Positions 1 to 6,561 of a DNA stretch of 11,604 bases are shown here, one piece after another. The notes beneath the pieces are model-generated. The model did no database searches. It had not been told where the DNA came from and saw nothing but the letters and a program-made list of their open reading frames with translations. The stretch is taken from assembly GCA_002352185.1 (NCBI GenBank), contig DEHY01000083.1:2823-14426 (forward strand), in the 5' to 3' direction. The stretch comes from Competibacteraceae bacterium UBA2788 (GTDB taxonomy: Bacteria > Pseudomonadota > Gammaproteobacteria > Competibacterales > Competibacteraceae). The translations under genes were made by a program, and so were the position numbers. How positions within the stretch are numbered: the first letter of the stretch is position 1; each line of letters opens with the position of its first letter.

Positions 1-512
1 ACCGCCAGCGACAGCATCGGCAAATTGAACAGCACCGCGCCAATGCTGGCCAGGAAGGCGACCAGCATACCCACCATCAGGAAGGCGCCCATGAAGCTGA
101 AGTCCTTGCGGCTGACCAGCGCGTAGCCTGATAGCGCCAGGAAGATCGCGCCGGTGCCGGCCAGCGCGGTCATCACCAGTTGTGGACCGTTCGGCAACGC
201 CAGATACAAGCTCAGAATCGGCCCCAGCGTGTAACCCAGAAATCCGGTCAGAGCGAACACCGCCAGCAGGCCCCACGCGCTATTGCGCAGCCGGGTGACC
301 ACGAACAGCAGTCCAAAATAACCGGCCAGCGTGATCAGCCAGTGCAACGGCGGCGCGTGGCTGACCACGGCGACGCCGGCGGTGAAGGCGCTGAACAGCA
401 GCGTCAGGGATAACAGCAGGTAGGTGTTGCGCAGCACCTTGTTAGTGGTCAACGCCTCGTCGGGTATCAGCGAAATCGGAGCTTTAGCCAGCAAATTGTC
501 TTTCTGCAACAT
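1..512 (-). CDS. yccA: YccA/Bax inhibitor-1 family inner-membrane protein (partial, 5' part)
   Basis: About 170 codons are present; the 3' end lies beyond the left edge. The translation starts MLQKDNLLAKAPISLIPD and then shows TNKVLRNTYLLLSLTLLFSA, which closely resembles the start of E. coli YccA (THKVLRNTYFLLSLTLAFSA). Further matches are TGFLGYTLGPIL near residues 90-100 and a SRKDFSFMGAFLMVGML block near residues 135-150. About six hydrophobic membrane segments are visible, as expected for the multi-pass BI-1 fold; E. coli YccA is 219 residues. In E. coli, YccA is a substrate and modulator of the FtsH membrane protease; that role is inferred here by homology. The ATG at 512 is chosen because a GAGGAGG Shine-Dalgarno lies about 11 nt upstream on the minus strand (524-530 region). 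It is transcribed divergently from frdA. Family is confident; the yccA name is likely. Confidence 0.88.
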   Translation of the reverse strand, partial: MLQKDNLLAKAPISLIPDEALTTNKVLRNTYLLLSLTLLFSAFTAGVAVVSHAPPLHWLITLAGYFGLLFVVTRLRNSAWGLLAVFALTGFLGYTLGPILSLYLALPNGPQLVMTALAGTGAIFLALSGYALVSRKDFSFMGAFLMVGMLVAFLASIGAVLFNLPMLSLA

Positions 513-573
513 GACTGAAGTAACCTCCTCGATAGATTGGAATTGCCCATATTGACCACACAGAACCATCTAC

Positions 574-589
574 GGTTCAATCGTGAACC
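574..589. repeat. Inverted repeat GGTTCA-ATCG-TGAACC, possible operator
   Basis: A perfect 6-bp dyad with a 4-base spacer, about 60 bp upstream of the yccA start. A further GAACC at 563-567 can also pair with the left arm, giving GAACC-GGTTC-GAACC alternation. It could be a regulator site or a small hairpin in the yccA leader. No known operator consensus is recognised. Confidence 0.35.
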
Positions 590-659
590 CTCAATGCGTT
601 TGATAATACCTCTTTTCATCCGCGAATTGCACCGCAATCGAGCATCATAAAAACCTATG

Positions 660-675
660 ATATAAGTGGTTATAT
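660..675. repeat. Inverted repeat ATATAA-GTGG-TTATAT in AT-rich tract
   Basis: A perfect 6-bp dyad with a 4-base spacer within the AT-rich tract upstream of frdA. It has the same arm and spacer geometry as the GGTTCA dyad further upstream but an unrelated sequence. It overlaps a TATGAT hexamer by two bases, so it may be part of a promoter or protein-binding site. A chance dyad in AT-rich DNA is quite possible. Confidence 0.25.
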
Positions 676-724
676 AACAACAGATTGTTTAATAATAAAT
701 TTTTAAAAATCCCAGTAAGAAAAA

Positions 725-739
725 TTGATAACATTTCAA
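725..739. promoter_or_regulatory. FNR-like imperfect palindrome upstream of frdA
   Basis: The sequence TTGATAACATTTCAA has a perfect FNR left half (TTGAT) and a one-mismatch right half (TTCAA for ATCAA). The spacer is five bases rather than the canonical four. FNR activates frdABCD anaerobically in E. coli, so a site here would make sense. The off-by-one spacing makes this a weak call; it could be a half site or a related CRP/FNR-family site. Confidence 0.25.
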
Positions 740-756
740 GCAATTCAAGCAATTCA
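735..756. repeat. 9-bp tandem direct repeat (TTCAAGCAA x2 plus TTCA)
   Basis: Two adjacent exact copies of TTCAAGCAA (735-743 and 744-752) are followed by a partial third copy TTCA (753-756). The first copy overlaps the right half of the FNR-like palindrome. It may be regulator half-sites at about one helical turn or replication slippage. Function is unknown. Confidence 0.7.
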
Positions 757-879
757 TCTGAATGTCATAGATGCAGTTTTCCAGAAGCCAACAGTTCGAG
801 GCTGGAACACGGCGTTGAACCCATCTACAATCAAGACTGACAAGCAAATACCGTAAAGCAAACCGGTGGAGACCAGAGG

Positions 880-2640
880 ATGGAAGTAATCAATACCGAT
901 GTAGCCATCGTTGGTGCTGGGGGAGCGGGGCTACGCGCCGCGATTGCCCTGGCCGAGGCTGATCCAAAGCTACGCATCGCCTTGATTTCCAAGGTTTATC
1001 CGATGCGCAGCCACACCTGCGCCGCCGAAGGTGGTGCAGCAGGTGTCATCAAGCCCGACGACAGCATGGATCTGCACTTCAGCGACACTGTGGGTGGTGG
1101 CGACTGGTTGTGCGATCAGGATGTCGTCGAGTACTTCATTCACGAAGCGCCCAAGGAATTGCTCCAACTGGAGCATTGGGGTTGCCCGTGGAGTCGGGAA
1201 CCGGACGGCTCGATTGCAGTGCGCCCGTTCGGCGGCATGAAGATCAAGCGCACCTGGTTCGCCGCCGACAAATCCGGCTTCCACATCCTGCACACCCTGT
1301 TTCAAACCTCGCTCAAGTATCCGAGCATCCAGCGCTTCGATGAGTATTACACCACCGATCTGCTGGTTGACGATGGTCGCTGTCAGGGGCTGACCGCCAT
1401 CGAGATCCGCAGCGGGCAGATGAAGCATTTTCAGGCCAAGGCGGTGATCATCGCCGCCGGCGGCGCCAGCCGCATGTTCCCGTTCACCACCAATGGCGCC
1501 ATCAAGACCGGCGACGGCATGGCGCTGGCCTACCGCGCCGGTGCGCCGCTCAAGGACATGGAGTTCGTTCAGTACCATCCGACCGGTCTGCCCAACACCG
1601 GAATTCTGCTCACCGAGGGCTGCCGGGGCGAGGGTGGCATTCTGATCAACAAGAATGGGCGCCGTTATCTGCAAGACTATGGCATGGGGCCGGAAACGCC
1701 GGTCGGGCAGCCGGTGCTGAAAACCATGGAACTCGGTCCGCGTGACCGTCTGAGCCAAGCCTTCTGGCATGAGCAAAAGAAAGGCAATACCGTCTCCACC
1801 CAGTGGGGTGAGTGCGTACTGCTGGACATGCGTCATTTGGGCGAGAAGAAGATTAACGAACGGCTGCCGTTCGTGCGCGATCTGGCGAGCAGTTATCTTG
1901 GCGTTGATCCGGTCAAGGAGCCAGTGCCGATCCGTCCGGTGGTGCATTACATGATGGGCGGCATCCATACCGACATTAATGCAGCCACTCCGCTGCCTGG
2001 ACTGTTTGCAGCGGGTGAGTGCGCCTGCGTCAGCATCAATGGCGCGAATCGGCTGGGATCGAATTCGTTGACCGAGCTTTTGGTGTTCGGGCGGAAAGCG
2101 GCGCTGAGTGCTATTGCCTATATTCAGTCCGGGCTAAGCGCAGGCAGTAGTGCAGCGCTGGCAACCCAGGCCAAAGCTTCTGAGTCCCGTATTAGCGCGC
2201 TCTGCGAGAAGAAGGGAGGTACCGAATCCATTGCCGGGCTGCGCAAGCAGATGATGGATACGATGGAGGAGAATGTCGGCATTTATCGCCTCGGTGACGA
2301 ATTGGCGGCAGCTTGCAAGAAAATTTCCGAACTCCGCCGGCGCTATGCCGGGATTGAAATTCACGACAAGAGCCGCGTCTACAACACTGATTTGTTGCAG
2401 GCGCTGGAACTCGGTTCCATGCTCGACTGCGCTGAAGCGGTCACGGTGGGCGCATTGGCGCGCACCGAATCGCGCGGTGCGCACCAGCGACTTGATTTCA
2501 CTGAACGGGACGACCAGGGCTTTCTCAAGCATTCGTTGACCTATTATCATCCCAAGGAGCCACCGCGCTTGGACTATCTCGACGTGGTTATCACCAAATC
2601 ACAACCGGGCGTCCGTGATTATTCAGGAGGCAAGAAATGA
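880..2640 (+). CDS. frdA: Fumarate reductase flavoprotein subunit FrdA
   Basis: 586 residues; the catalytic subunit that reduces fumarate to succinate on the cytoplasmic face of the inner membrane. The N-terminal FAD-binding motif GAGGAG spans residues 12-17. His45 in SHTCAAEGG is the covalent-FAD histidine. The active-site set is complete at positions one higher than the usual E. coli FrdA numbering: His233 (HPTGL), Thr245-Glu246, Arg288 (GPRD), His356 (HYMMGGI) and Arg391 (NRLGSNSL). Long stretches such as [44 protein letters not shown] and [15 protein letters not shown] [10 protein letters not shown] favour FrdA over SdhA, and the FrdC/FrdD-type anchors downstream settle it. E. coli FrdA is slightly longer (602), with a longer C-terminal tail. 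The start has GGAG eight bases upstream. It overlaps frdB by four bases (ATGA), implying translational coupling. Confidence 0.97.
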   Translation: MEVINTDVAIVGAGGAGLRAAIALAEADPKLRIALISKVYPMRSHTCAAEGGAAGVIKPDDSMDLHFSDTVGGGDWLCDQDVVEYFIHEAPKELLQLEHWGCPWSREPDGSIAVRPFGGMKIKRTWFAADKSGFHILHTLFQTSLKYPSIQRFDEYYTTDLLVDDGRCQGLTAIEIRSGQMKHFQAKAVIIAAGGASRMFPFTTNGAIKTGDGMALAYRAGAPLKDMEFVQYHPTGLPNTGILLTEGCRGEGGILINKNGRRYLQDYGMGPETPVGQPVLKTMELGPRDRLSQAFWHEQKKGNTVSTQWGECVLLDMRHLGEKKINERLPFVRDLASSYLGVDPVKEPVPIRPVVHYMMGGIHTDINAATPLPGLFAAGECACVSINGANRLGSNSLTELLVFGRKAALSAIAYIQSGLSAGSSAALATQAKASESRISALCEKKGGTESIAGLRKQMMDTMEENVGIYRLGDELAAACKKISELRRRYAGIEIHDKSRVYNTDLLQALELGSMLDCAEAVTVGALARTESRGAHQRLDFTERDDQGFLKHSLTYYHPKEPPRLDYLDVVITKSQPGVRDYSGGKK

Positions 2641-3380
2641 GCGAACGCCAAATTCAGTTGGAGGTGCTGCGCTATGACCCGGAAACCGACAGCGAGCCGA
2701 GGTTTCAGTCTTACGCGGTTCCCTGTAAGAACGAATGGGTGGTGCTGGATGCCCTGAACTATGTCAAAGAGAATCTTGACACCACATTGAGCTATCGGTG
2801 GTCGTGCCACATGGCGGTCTGCGGAAGCTGTGGGATGATGATTAACGGCGAACCGAAGTTGTCCTGCAAGGCATTTATCCGCGAATACTCCGATAAAATC
2901 CGGGTTGAGCCTTTGGCCAATTTCCCGATTGAGCGGGATTTGGTCACGGTGGTCGAAGACTTCATCGCCAAGCTGACTCGCGTCAAGCCCTATCTCATTC
3001 CCAAGGAAGACAAACCGATCAGCGCCGGCGAGTTCAAGCAAACGCCGGCTGAACTGATGAAGTACAAGCAGTACACCCTTTGCATTAACTGTATGCTGTG
3101 TTATGCGGCGTGCCCGGAATACGCGCTGGTGCCCGATTTTATCGGCCCGGCGGCTATTGCCCTGGCGCATCGTTATAACCAGGACTCGCGGGATGGCGGT
3201 CGCGATCAGCGCCAGGAAGTCATTGCGACCGATGAGGGGGTGTGGGAATGTTCATTTGTCGGGGCGTGTTCCGAAGTCTGTCCCAAGCATGTGGACCCGG
3301 CCGGCGCATTGCAACAGGTCAAGGTGGCCAGCACCATCGACTGGTACAAAGAACACTTGATGCCGTGGGTGAAGAAATGA
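2637..3380 (+). CDS. frdB: Fumarate reductase iron-sulfur subunit FrdB
   Basis: 247 residues; carries electrons from quinol at the membrane to the FAD of FrdA through three clusters. All ligands are visible. The N-terminal plant-ferredoxin-like [2Fe-2S] domain has Cys57, Cys62, Cys65 and Cys77 ([10 protein letters not shown] ... C). The C-terminal domain has [12 protein letters not shown] at 149-160 and C205, C211 and C215. By analogy with E. coli, Cys149, 152, 155 and 215 bind [4Fe-4S], and Cys159, 205 and 211 bind [3Fe-4S]. Lys229, equivalent to E. coli FrdB Lys228 at the quinol site, is kept. NFPIERDLV and [19 protein letters not shown] are FrdB-like. The start is set by a strong AGGAGG at 2625-2630, six bases before the ATG, and overlaps the frdA stop. 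It overlaps frdC by four bases (ATGA). Confidence 0.97.
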   Translation: MSERQIQLEVLRYDPETDSEPRFQSYAVPCKNEWVVLDALNYVKENLDTTLSYRWSCHMAVCGSCGMMINGEPKLSCKAFIREYSDKIRVEPLANFPIERDLVTVVEDFIAKLTRVKPYLIPKEDKPISAGEFKQTPAELMKYKQYTLCINCMLCYAACPEYALVPDFIGPAAIALAHRYNQDSRDGGRDQRQEVIATDEGVWECSFVGACSEVCPKHVDPAGALQQVKVASTIDWYKEHLMPWVKK

Positions 3381-3769
3381 GCAATAAACCTTACGTCCGG
3401 GAAGTGTCAAAAACCACCTGGTTTCTTAACCCCCAGCAGCCACGCTACAAGCGCTATATGGCGCGTGAAGTGACCTGCATTTTTATCGGCGCCTACACCT
3501 TTCTGCTGATTGTGGCTCTCAAACGCCTGGCGGAAGGCCCGGACGCTTTTCAAGGGTTTCTGAATGCGTTGCATAGCCCCCTGGGAGTTTTGTTTAATCT
3601 GGCGGCGCTGGTGGCGGCGGTGTATCACAGCACCTCGTGGTTCAATGTGACGCCACAGGCCATGCCGATCCAGCGCGGTGAGGAATTTGTGCCGGGCAAT
3701 ATCATTGTGGGCGCCCACTATGCCGTATGGGCGGTGGTCTCGCTGATCATCCTGATCCTGGGGATATAA
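3377..3769 (+). CDS. frdC: Fumarate reductase membrane anchor subunit FrdC
   Basis: 130 residues, matching the E. coli FrdC length of about 131. The protein opens [20 protein letters not shown], like E. coli KPYVRPMTSTWW, and has three hydrophobic helices at about 34-50, 68-86 and 106-129. Glu31 in YMAREV aligns with E. coli FrdC Glu29, needed for menaquinol oxidation. His84 and Trp88 in VYHSTSWFNV align with the conserved quinone-site segment LLHTKTWFEL. With FrdD it anchors FrdAB and forms the quinol-oxidising site; E. coli FrdCD has no haem. The start at 3377 is preferred to an upstream in-frame ATG because it gives the homologous N-terminus and an ATGA overlap with frdB; its Shine-Dalgarno is weak, consistent with coupling. 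Confidence 0.95.
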   Translation: MSNKPYVREVSKTTWFLNPQQPRYKRYMAREVTCIFIGAYTFLLIVALKRLAEGPDAFQGFLNALHSPLGVLFNLAALVAAVYHSTSWFNVTPQAMPIQRGEEFVPGNIIVGAHYAVWAVVSLIILILGI

Positions 3770-3771
3770 CC

Positions 3772-4113
3772 ATGGCCAAATCCAACAAACCGATCTTTTG
3801 GGGGCTATTCGCCGCCGGCGGCACGGTCACGGCGTTCGTAACCCCGGCGCTGGTGCTGGTGACGCTGTTCGCCGCCATGAAATTCTCGCCGGATATGTTT
3901 ACCTACGAGAATATACATGCCTTCGCCGCCCACTGGCTGGGCAAGCTGATCATTTTCGGCGTCATCCTGCTGTCGCTGTGGCACGCCGCCCACCGGTTGC
4001 GAGTCACCCTGCATGATTTCGGCGTCCGCGCCGATGGCGCCGTTGCGGTGATCGTCTATGCGATTGCGGGTTTGGGTACGCTGATGACGCTGGTTTATCT
4101 GCTGCGGATCTGA
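3772..4113 (+). CDS. frdD: Fumarate reductase membrane anchor subunit FrdD
   Basis: 113 residues (E. coli FrdD is 119). The N-terminus KSNKPIFWGLFAAGGTVTAF matches E. coli RSDEPVFWGLFGAGG, and the centre contains LWHAAHRLRVTLHDFGV, like LWCGLHRMHHAMHDLKI. Three membrane helices are predicted at about 15-37, 55-75 and 86-110. It pairs with FrdC to hold FrdAB at the membrane and complete the quinol site. The ATG at 3772 lies two bases after the frdC stop and has GGGGA about eight bases upstream; the longer in-frame start at 3727 would overlap frdC and adds residues absent from the family. It is the last frd gene, followed by a hairpin. Confidence 0.94.
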   Translation: MAKSNKPIFWGLFAAGGTVTAFVTPALVLVTLFAAMKFSPDMFTYENIHAFAAHWLGKLIIFGVILLSLWHAAHRLRVTLHDFGVRADGAVAVIVYAIAGLGTLMTLVYLLRI

Positions 4114-4136
4114 GGCCGTCCGGACTTTCAATCCTG

Positions 4137-4190
4137 TCCGCCATGCGCGAAAGGGCTATGCATCTTTGCGCCATGGCGGATATTCTTTTC
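4137..4190 (+). terminator. Hairpin with T-rich tail between frdD and rquA
   Basis: The arms at 4137-4153 and 4164-4180 form a stem of about 16 bp: TCCGCCAT/ATGGCGGA, then GCGC/GCGC, then AAAG/CTTT, with one bulged base on each arm and a 10-base loop. It is followed by TATTCTTTTC. This is a plausible rho-independent terminator or attenuator for frdABCD. The tail is interrupted, so read-through into rquA remains possible. Confidence 0.55.
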
Positions 4191-4213
4191 CATTTTCAGC
4201 TTAAGGTGAGCCA

Positions 4214-4963
4214 GTGAGTTTGAAAGAATCGACGGCAGTCATCGAAAATGCCCAGCGACTGGCGCCCGGCGCAGAACATGAATTTTCGACGCCAGCTCCC
4301 ATCCCTGAGTACTTGCAGCAAACGTACTGGTGGGCTTACCTGCATCCAGCGGGAGTGCGTCTTTTCGAGCGGCAGTGGCTGGTTAACTTGATCCTGTGGG
4401 GTAATTTCACCCGCTTGCGTGATGCGGCGCTACAGGAAATGGGATCAGTGATTGACGGTAAGGTATTGCAGGTGGCTTGTGTTTACGGCGATTTCACCGA
4501 GAACCTGGTCAAGCGGTTGGGACCGAATGGCTACCTTGACGTGGTTGATGTAGCGCCGATCCAGTTAAGTAATCTTGAAGCGAAACTTAAAGACAAGCGG
4601 AATATCGCCCTGCATCGGCAGGATTCATCCCATATGCTGTTTGAAGATGCCAGCCGTGATTGCGTGGTGGTGTTCTTTCTGCTGCATGAACAGCCTGAGC
4701 ATGTGCGTCGGCAAACCATCGCGGAGGCATTGCGGATCACGAAGCCAGGCGGTAAAACGATCTTCGTTGATTATCACCGCCCGGATTTCACCAATCCTTT
4801 TCGCTACGTGATGGTGCCGATCCTGAGTACGCTGGAACCCTTCGCTATGGATATGTGGCGTCAGGAAATAACGGATTGGCTGCCGGCAACTACAGGTTCG
4901 GCGCAGGTTGAGAAACAAACCTTTTTCGGCGGGCTGTATCAGAAGGTTGTGGTCACGGTGTAA
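4214..4963 (+). CDS. rquA: Rhodoquinone biosynthesis protein RquA (SAM-binding, methyltransferase fold)
   Basis: 249 residues. The N-terminal segment YLQQTYWWAYLHP (33-45) followed by FERQWLVNLILWGNF (51-65) is the signature block I associate with RquA, the enzyme required for rhodoquinone synthesis in Rhodospirillum rubrum. The rest is a class I SAM-binding fold: motif I VACVYGDFT (87-95), an acidic strand end at VVDVAP (110-115), FFLLHEQPEH (154-163), KPGGK (177-181) and FVDYHRP (184-190). RquA enzymes are reported to replace a ubiquinone methoxy group with an amino group using SAM as nitrogen donor, giving rhodoquinone. Motif I lacks the usual glycine-rich GxGxG. The GTG start at 4214 has AAGGTGAG just upstream (4203-4210). 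It lies 100 bp after frdD on the same strand. The alternative is an ordinary quinone methyltransferase of the UbiE class, which fits the N-terminal block less well. Confidence 0.9.
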   Translation: MSLKESTAVIENAQRLAPGAEHEFSTPAPIPEYLQQTYWWAYLHPAGVRLFERQWLVNLILWGNFTRLRDAALQEMGSVIDGKVLQVACVYGDFTENLVKRLGPNGYLDVVDVAPIQLSNLEAKLKDKRNIALHRQDSSHMLFEDASRDCVVVFFLLHEQPEHVRRQTIAEALRITKPGGKTIFVDYHRPDFTNPFRYVMVPILSTLEPFAMDMWRQEITDWLPATTGSAQVEKQTFFGGLYQKVVVTV

Positions 4964-5035
4964 AAGCGTGGCTATGTTTCACCTGGATTTCTACAGCCAG
5001 TGACCCGTTCCCAGTCAAACGCCGATTGATAATCG

Positions 5036-5057
5036 CCGCCGGTTGCTTCTCCGGCGG
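5036..5057. other. GC-rich hairpin downstream of rquA
   Basis: A 7-bp perfect stem CCGCCGG/CCGGCGG encloses an 8-base loop about 70 bp after the rquA stop. No T-run follows on either strand, so it is at best a weak terminator or an mRNA-end stabilising structure for rquA. Confidence 0.3.
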
Positions 5058-5114
5058 AGCGTTAATTGCATTGCTTCCCGCCATGCCCAATCCAACTCCC
5101 GGCACAGCCCATTG

Positions 5115-5144
5115 ACGCATGGATGATTCCGCAAAGCCATGCGT
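5115..5144. other. Inverted repeat ACGCATGG/CCATGCGT
   Basis: An 8-bp perfect inverted repeat with a 14-base loop lies in the gap before the HD-GYP gene. It may be a hairpin or a binding site. No T-run follows, so it is not called as a terminator. Confidence 0.25.
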
Positions 5145-5334
5145 GCGGGATATTGCGCGCATTCCGCACCAGTCATTTGTCAGGCCGCCCTCCAAAGCCG
5201 GAAATTCCCGGTTTCCAGAGTCGGGAGGAGGCAAAAGCCTGCCGTTTTCGCCATCAGGATTGTCAACGCCATCATTATCCAATGCCTGCCAACAGCATTT
5301 TCACGCCTGATTATCTTCGGGGTAGAGCGCGGAC

Positions 5335-6561
5335 ATGAGCATTAGCATCGATCTGGGCCAGGCGATTCACGCGCTGGCGGATGCACTCGATCTGGTGGGT
5401 GTAGACCAGGTGCTGCACGGCAAGCGAACCGGATTGATGGCTTTGCAGTGCGGTCGAGGTTTGAACCTGAGCGAGCTGGAGCTGGAGGATTTATTTCACA
5501 TCGGCTTGCTGCACGACTGCGCCGTGTCGTCCACGATTGTGCATCGGCGACTGGTGAACGAGCTGGATTGGGAAGGCGCCGAATTTCACTGCGTCCGGGG
5601 GAGTGAGATGATCGACCAGTTTCCGCCGCTGGCGCATCTGGCGCCGATCATTCGCTATCACCACACCCACTGGAGCGTTCTGCGCACGCTGGATCTTCCA
5701 AAACCCACTGCCGTACTGGCGAACCTGATTTATCTGGTGGATCGGGTGGATGCGCTGGCAACGCCGTACTACGACCATGATCTGCTGCTCATCAGATACG
5801 GTATTCGAGACACCGTCTGGAAACTGGGCGGATCGTTCTTCGCGCCGGAACTGGTGGCGCTGTTCATGGATCTGTCGGATAACGAGGCGTTCTGGCTGAG
5901 CCTGGAAAGCCGTCATCTTATCCGTTTCATCTACGAGCGCGAACGGCAAAGCCGCATCATCCCGATTAGCTTTCCAGAACTGAAGCAACTGGCGCTGCTG
6001 TTCGCCCGCGTGGTGGACGCCAAAAGTCCTTATACCATGGAACACTCGTTGGGTACGGCGCGGCTGGCGCGTTTGCTGGCCGAACGGGCGGGTTTGCCGG
6101 TCGAAACCTGCGAGAAAATTGAAGTGGCGGGGTTGCTGCATGATCTGGGCAAGCTGCGCGTGCCTGACGAGATCCTGGAAAAGCCCGGCGCGCTGACCCG
6201 CGAGGAACGAGCGCTGATTCAGCGCCACAGCTTTGAGACCTACCAGATTTTGCGCGGCATCACAGGGCTGGAGGATATAACCCTGTGGGCGGCCTATCAT
6301 CATGAGACGCCCGATGGCCGGGGCTATCCCTTCCATCGCAGTGGCGTGGAACTGACCATCGAGATGCGAATTATTGCGGTGGCCGATGTGTTCCAGGCGC
6401 TGGCCCAGCAGCGGCCTTACCGGAAGCCGCTGTCGCCCGACCAGATTCTGGAGATGCTGGGGACTTTCGTGCGCCAGAACCGGCTGGACGGTACTGTGGT
6501 GGATCTGGTTGGGCGAAATCTGGAAGCAAGCTGGCACGCTGCGATTGTGCGAAAAGCGTGA
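5335..6561 (+). CDS. Tandem HD / HD-GYP domain protein, probable c-di-GMP phosphodiesterase
   Basis: 408 residues, cytoplasmic, with no signal or membrane segment. The C-terminal half is a full HD-GYP domain: His237, the His-Asp pair of LLHDLGK (269-270), His298, HHETPDGRGYP (322-332) and Asp351 in AVADVFQAL. HD-GYP domains hydrolyse cyclic di-GMP to pGpG or GMP. The N-terminal half (about 1-200) is a second, degenerate HD domain with His28 (HGKRTG), HDCAVS at 60-65, His85, HH at 109-110 and Asp136. There GYP is replaced by THW, so it keeps the likely metal ligands but lacks the c-di-GMP signature. No receiver or other sensor domain is present, so input may come through the N-terminal domain. 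The start ATG at 5335 has only a weak GGGGTAGAG upstream. It is flanked by long gaps on both sides, so it is probably monocistronic. Domain assignment is firm; the physiological target is unknown. Confidence 0.9.
   Translation: MSISIDLGQAIHALADALDLVGVDQVLHGKRTGLMALQCGRGLNLSELELEDLFHIGLLHDCAVSSTIVHRRLVNELDWEGAEFHCVRGSEMIDQFPPLAHLAPIIRYHHTHWSVLRTLDLPKPTAVLANLIYLVDRVDALATPYYDHDLLLIRYGIRDTVWKLGGSFFAPELVALFMDLSDNEAFWLSLESRHLIRFIYERERQSRIIPISFPELKQLALLFARVVDAKSPYTMEHSLGTARLARLLAERAGLPVETCEKIEVAGLLHDLGKLRVPDEILEKPGALTREERALIQRHSFETYQILRGITGLEDITLWAAYHHETPDGRGYPFHRSGVELTIEMRIIAVADVFQALAQQRPYRKPLSPDQILEMLGTFVRQNRLDGTVVDLVGRNLEASWHAAIVRKA

Larger units (their letters stand above)
513..879. promoter_or_regulatory. 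Divergent intergenic control region between yccA and frdA
   Basis: This 367-bp gap holds no convincing gene and must contain the promoters of both divergent transcription units. The stretch from about 640 to 765 is strikingly AT-rich against the GC-rich flanks. It contains a GGTTCA-N4-TGAACC dyad (574-589), an ATATAA-N4-TTATAT dyad (660-675), an FNR-like imperfect palindrome (725-739) and a 9-bp tandem repeat (735-756). A TATGAT hexamer at 656-661 could be a -10 element for frdA, but no good -35 sits at the right distance, so no promoter is called precisely. The frdA ribosome site is GGTGGAGA at 866-873, eight bases from GGAG to the ATG at 880. Confidence 0.6.
4964..5334. other. Intergenic stretch without a convincing gene
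   Basis: This 371-bp gap follows rquA. It contains short reading frames on both strands, but they have Pro/Arg/His/Cys-rich, unstructured translations and no matching ribosome sites, so none is called. It holds two hairpins, at 5036-5057 and 5115-5144, and presumably the promoter of the HD-GYP gene, for which no clear -35/-10 pair is seen. Confidence 0.5.

Noticed and set aside
970..1968. 332-codon open frame on the minus strand opposite frdA
   Set aside because: It lies entirely antisense to the conserved FrdA coding frame, and its translation is His/Arg/Gln-rich with no recognisable family. It is a codon-bias shadow.
3242..3376. Longer frdC start inside frdB
   Set aside because: The 45 extra residues are frdB read in another frame and have no counterpart in FrdC; the ATGA start at 3377 gives the family N-terminus.
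880..3380. Annotating the flavoprotein and iron-sulfur genes as succinate dehydrogenase sdhA/sdhB
   Set aside because: The sequence matches FrdA/FrdB more closely, and the following anchors are FrdC/FrdD-like, not SdhC/SdhD-like; gene order A-B-C-D is that of frd.
4953..5338. Several 60-110 codon frames on both strands after rquA
   Set aside because: They overlap one another, have low-complexity Pro/Arg/His/Cys compositions, lack ribosome sites and resemble no family I know.
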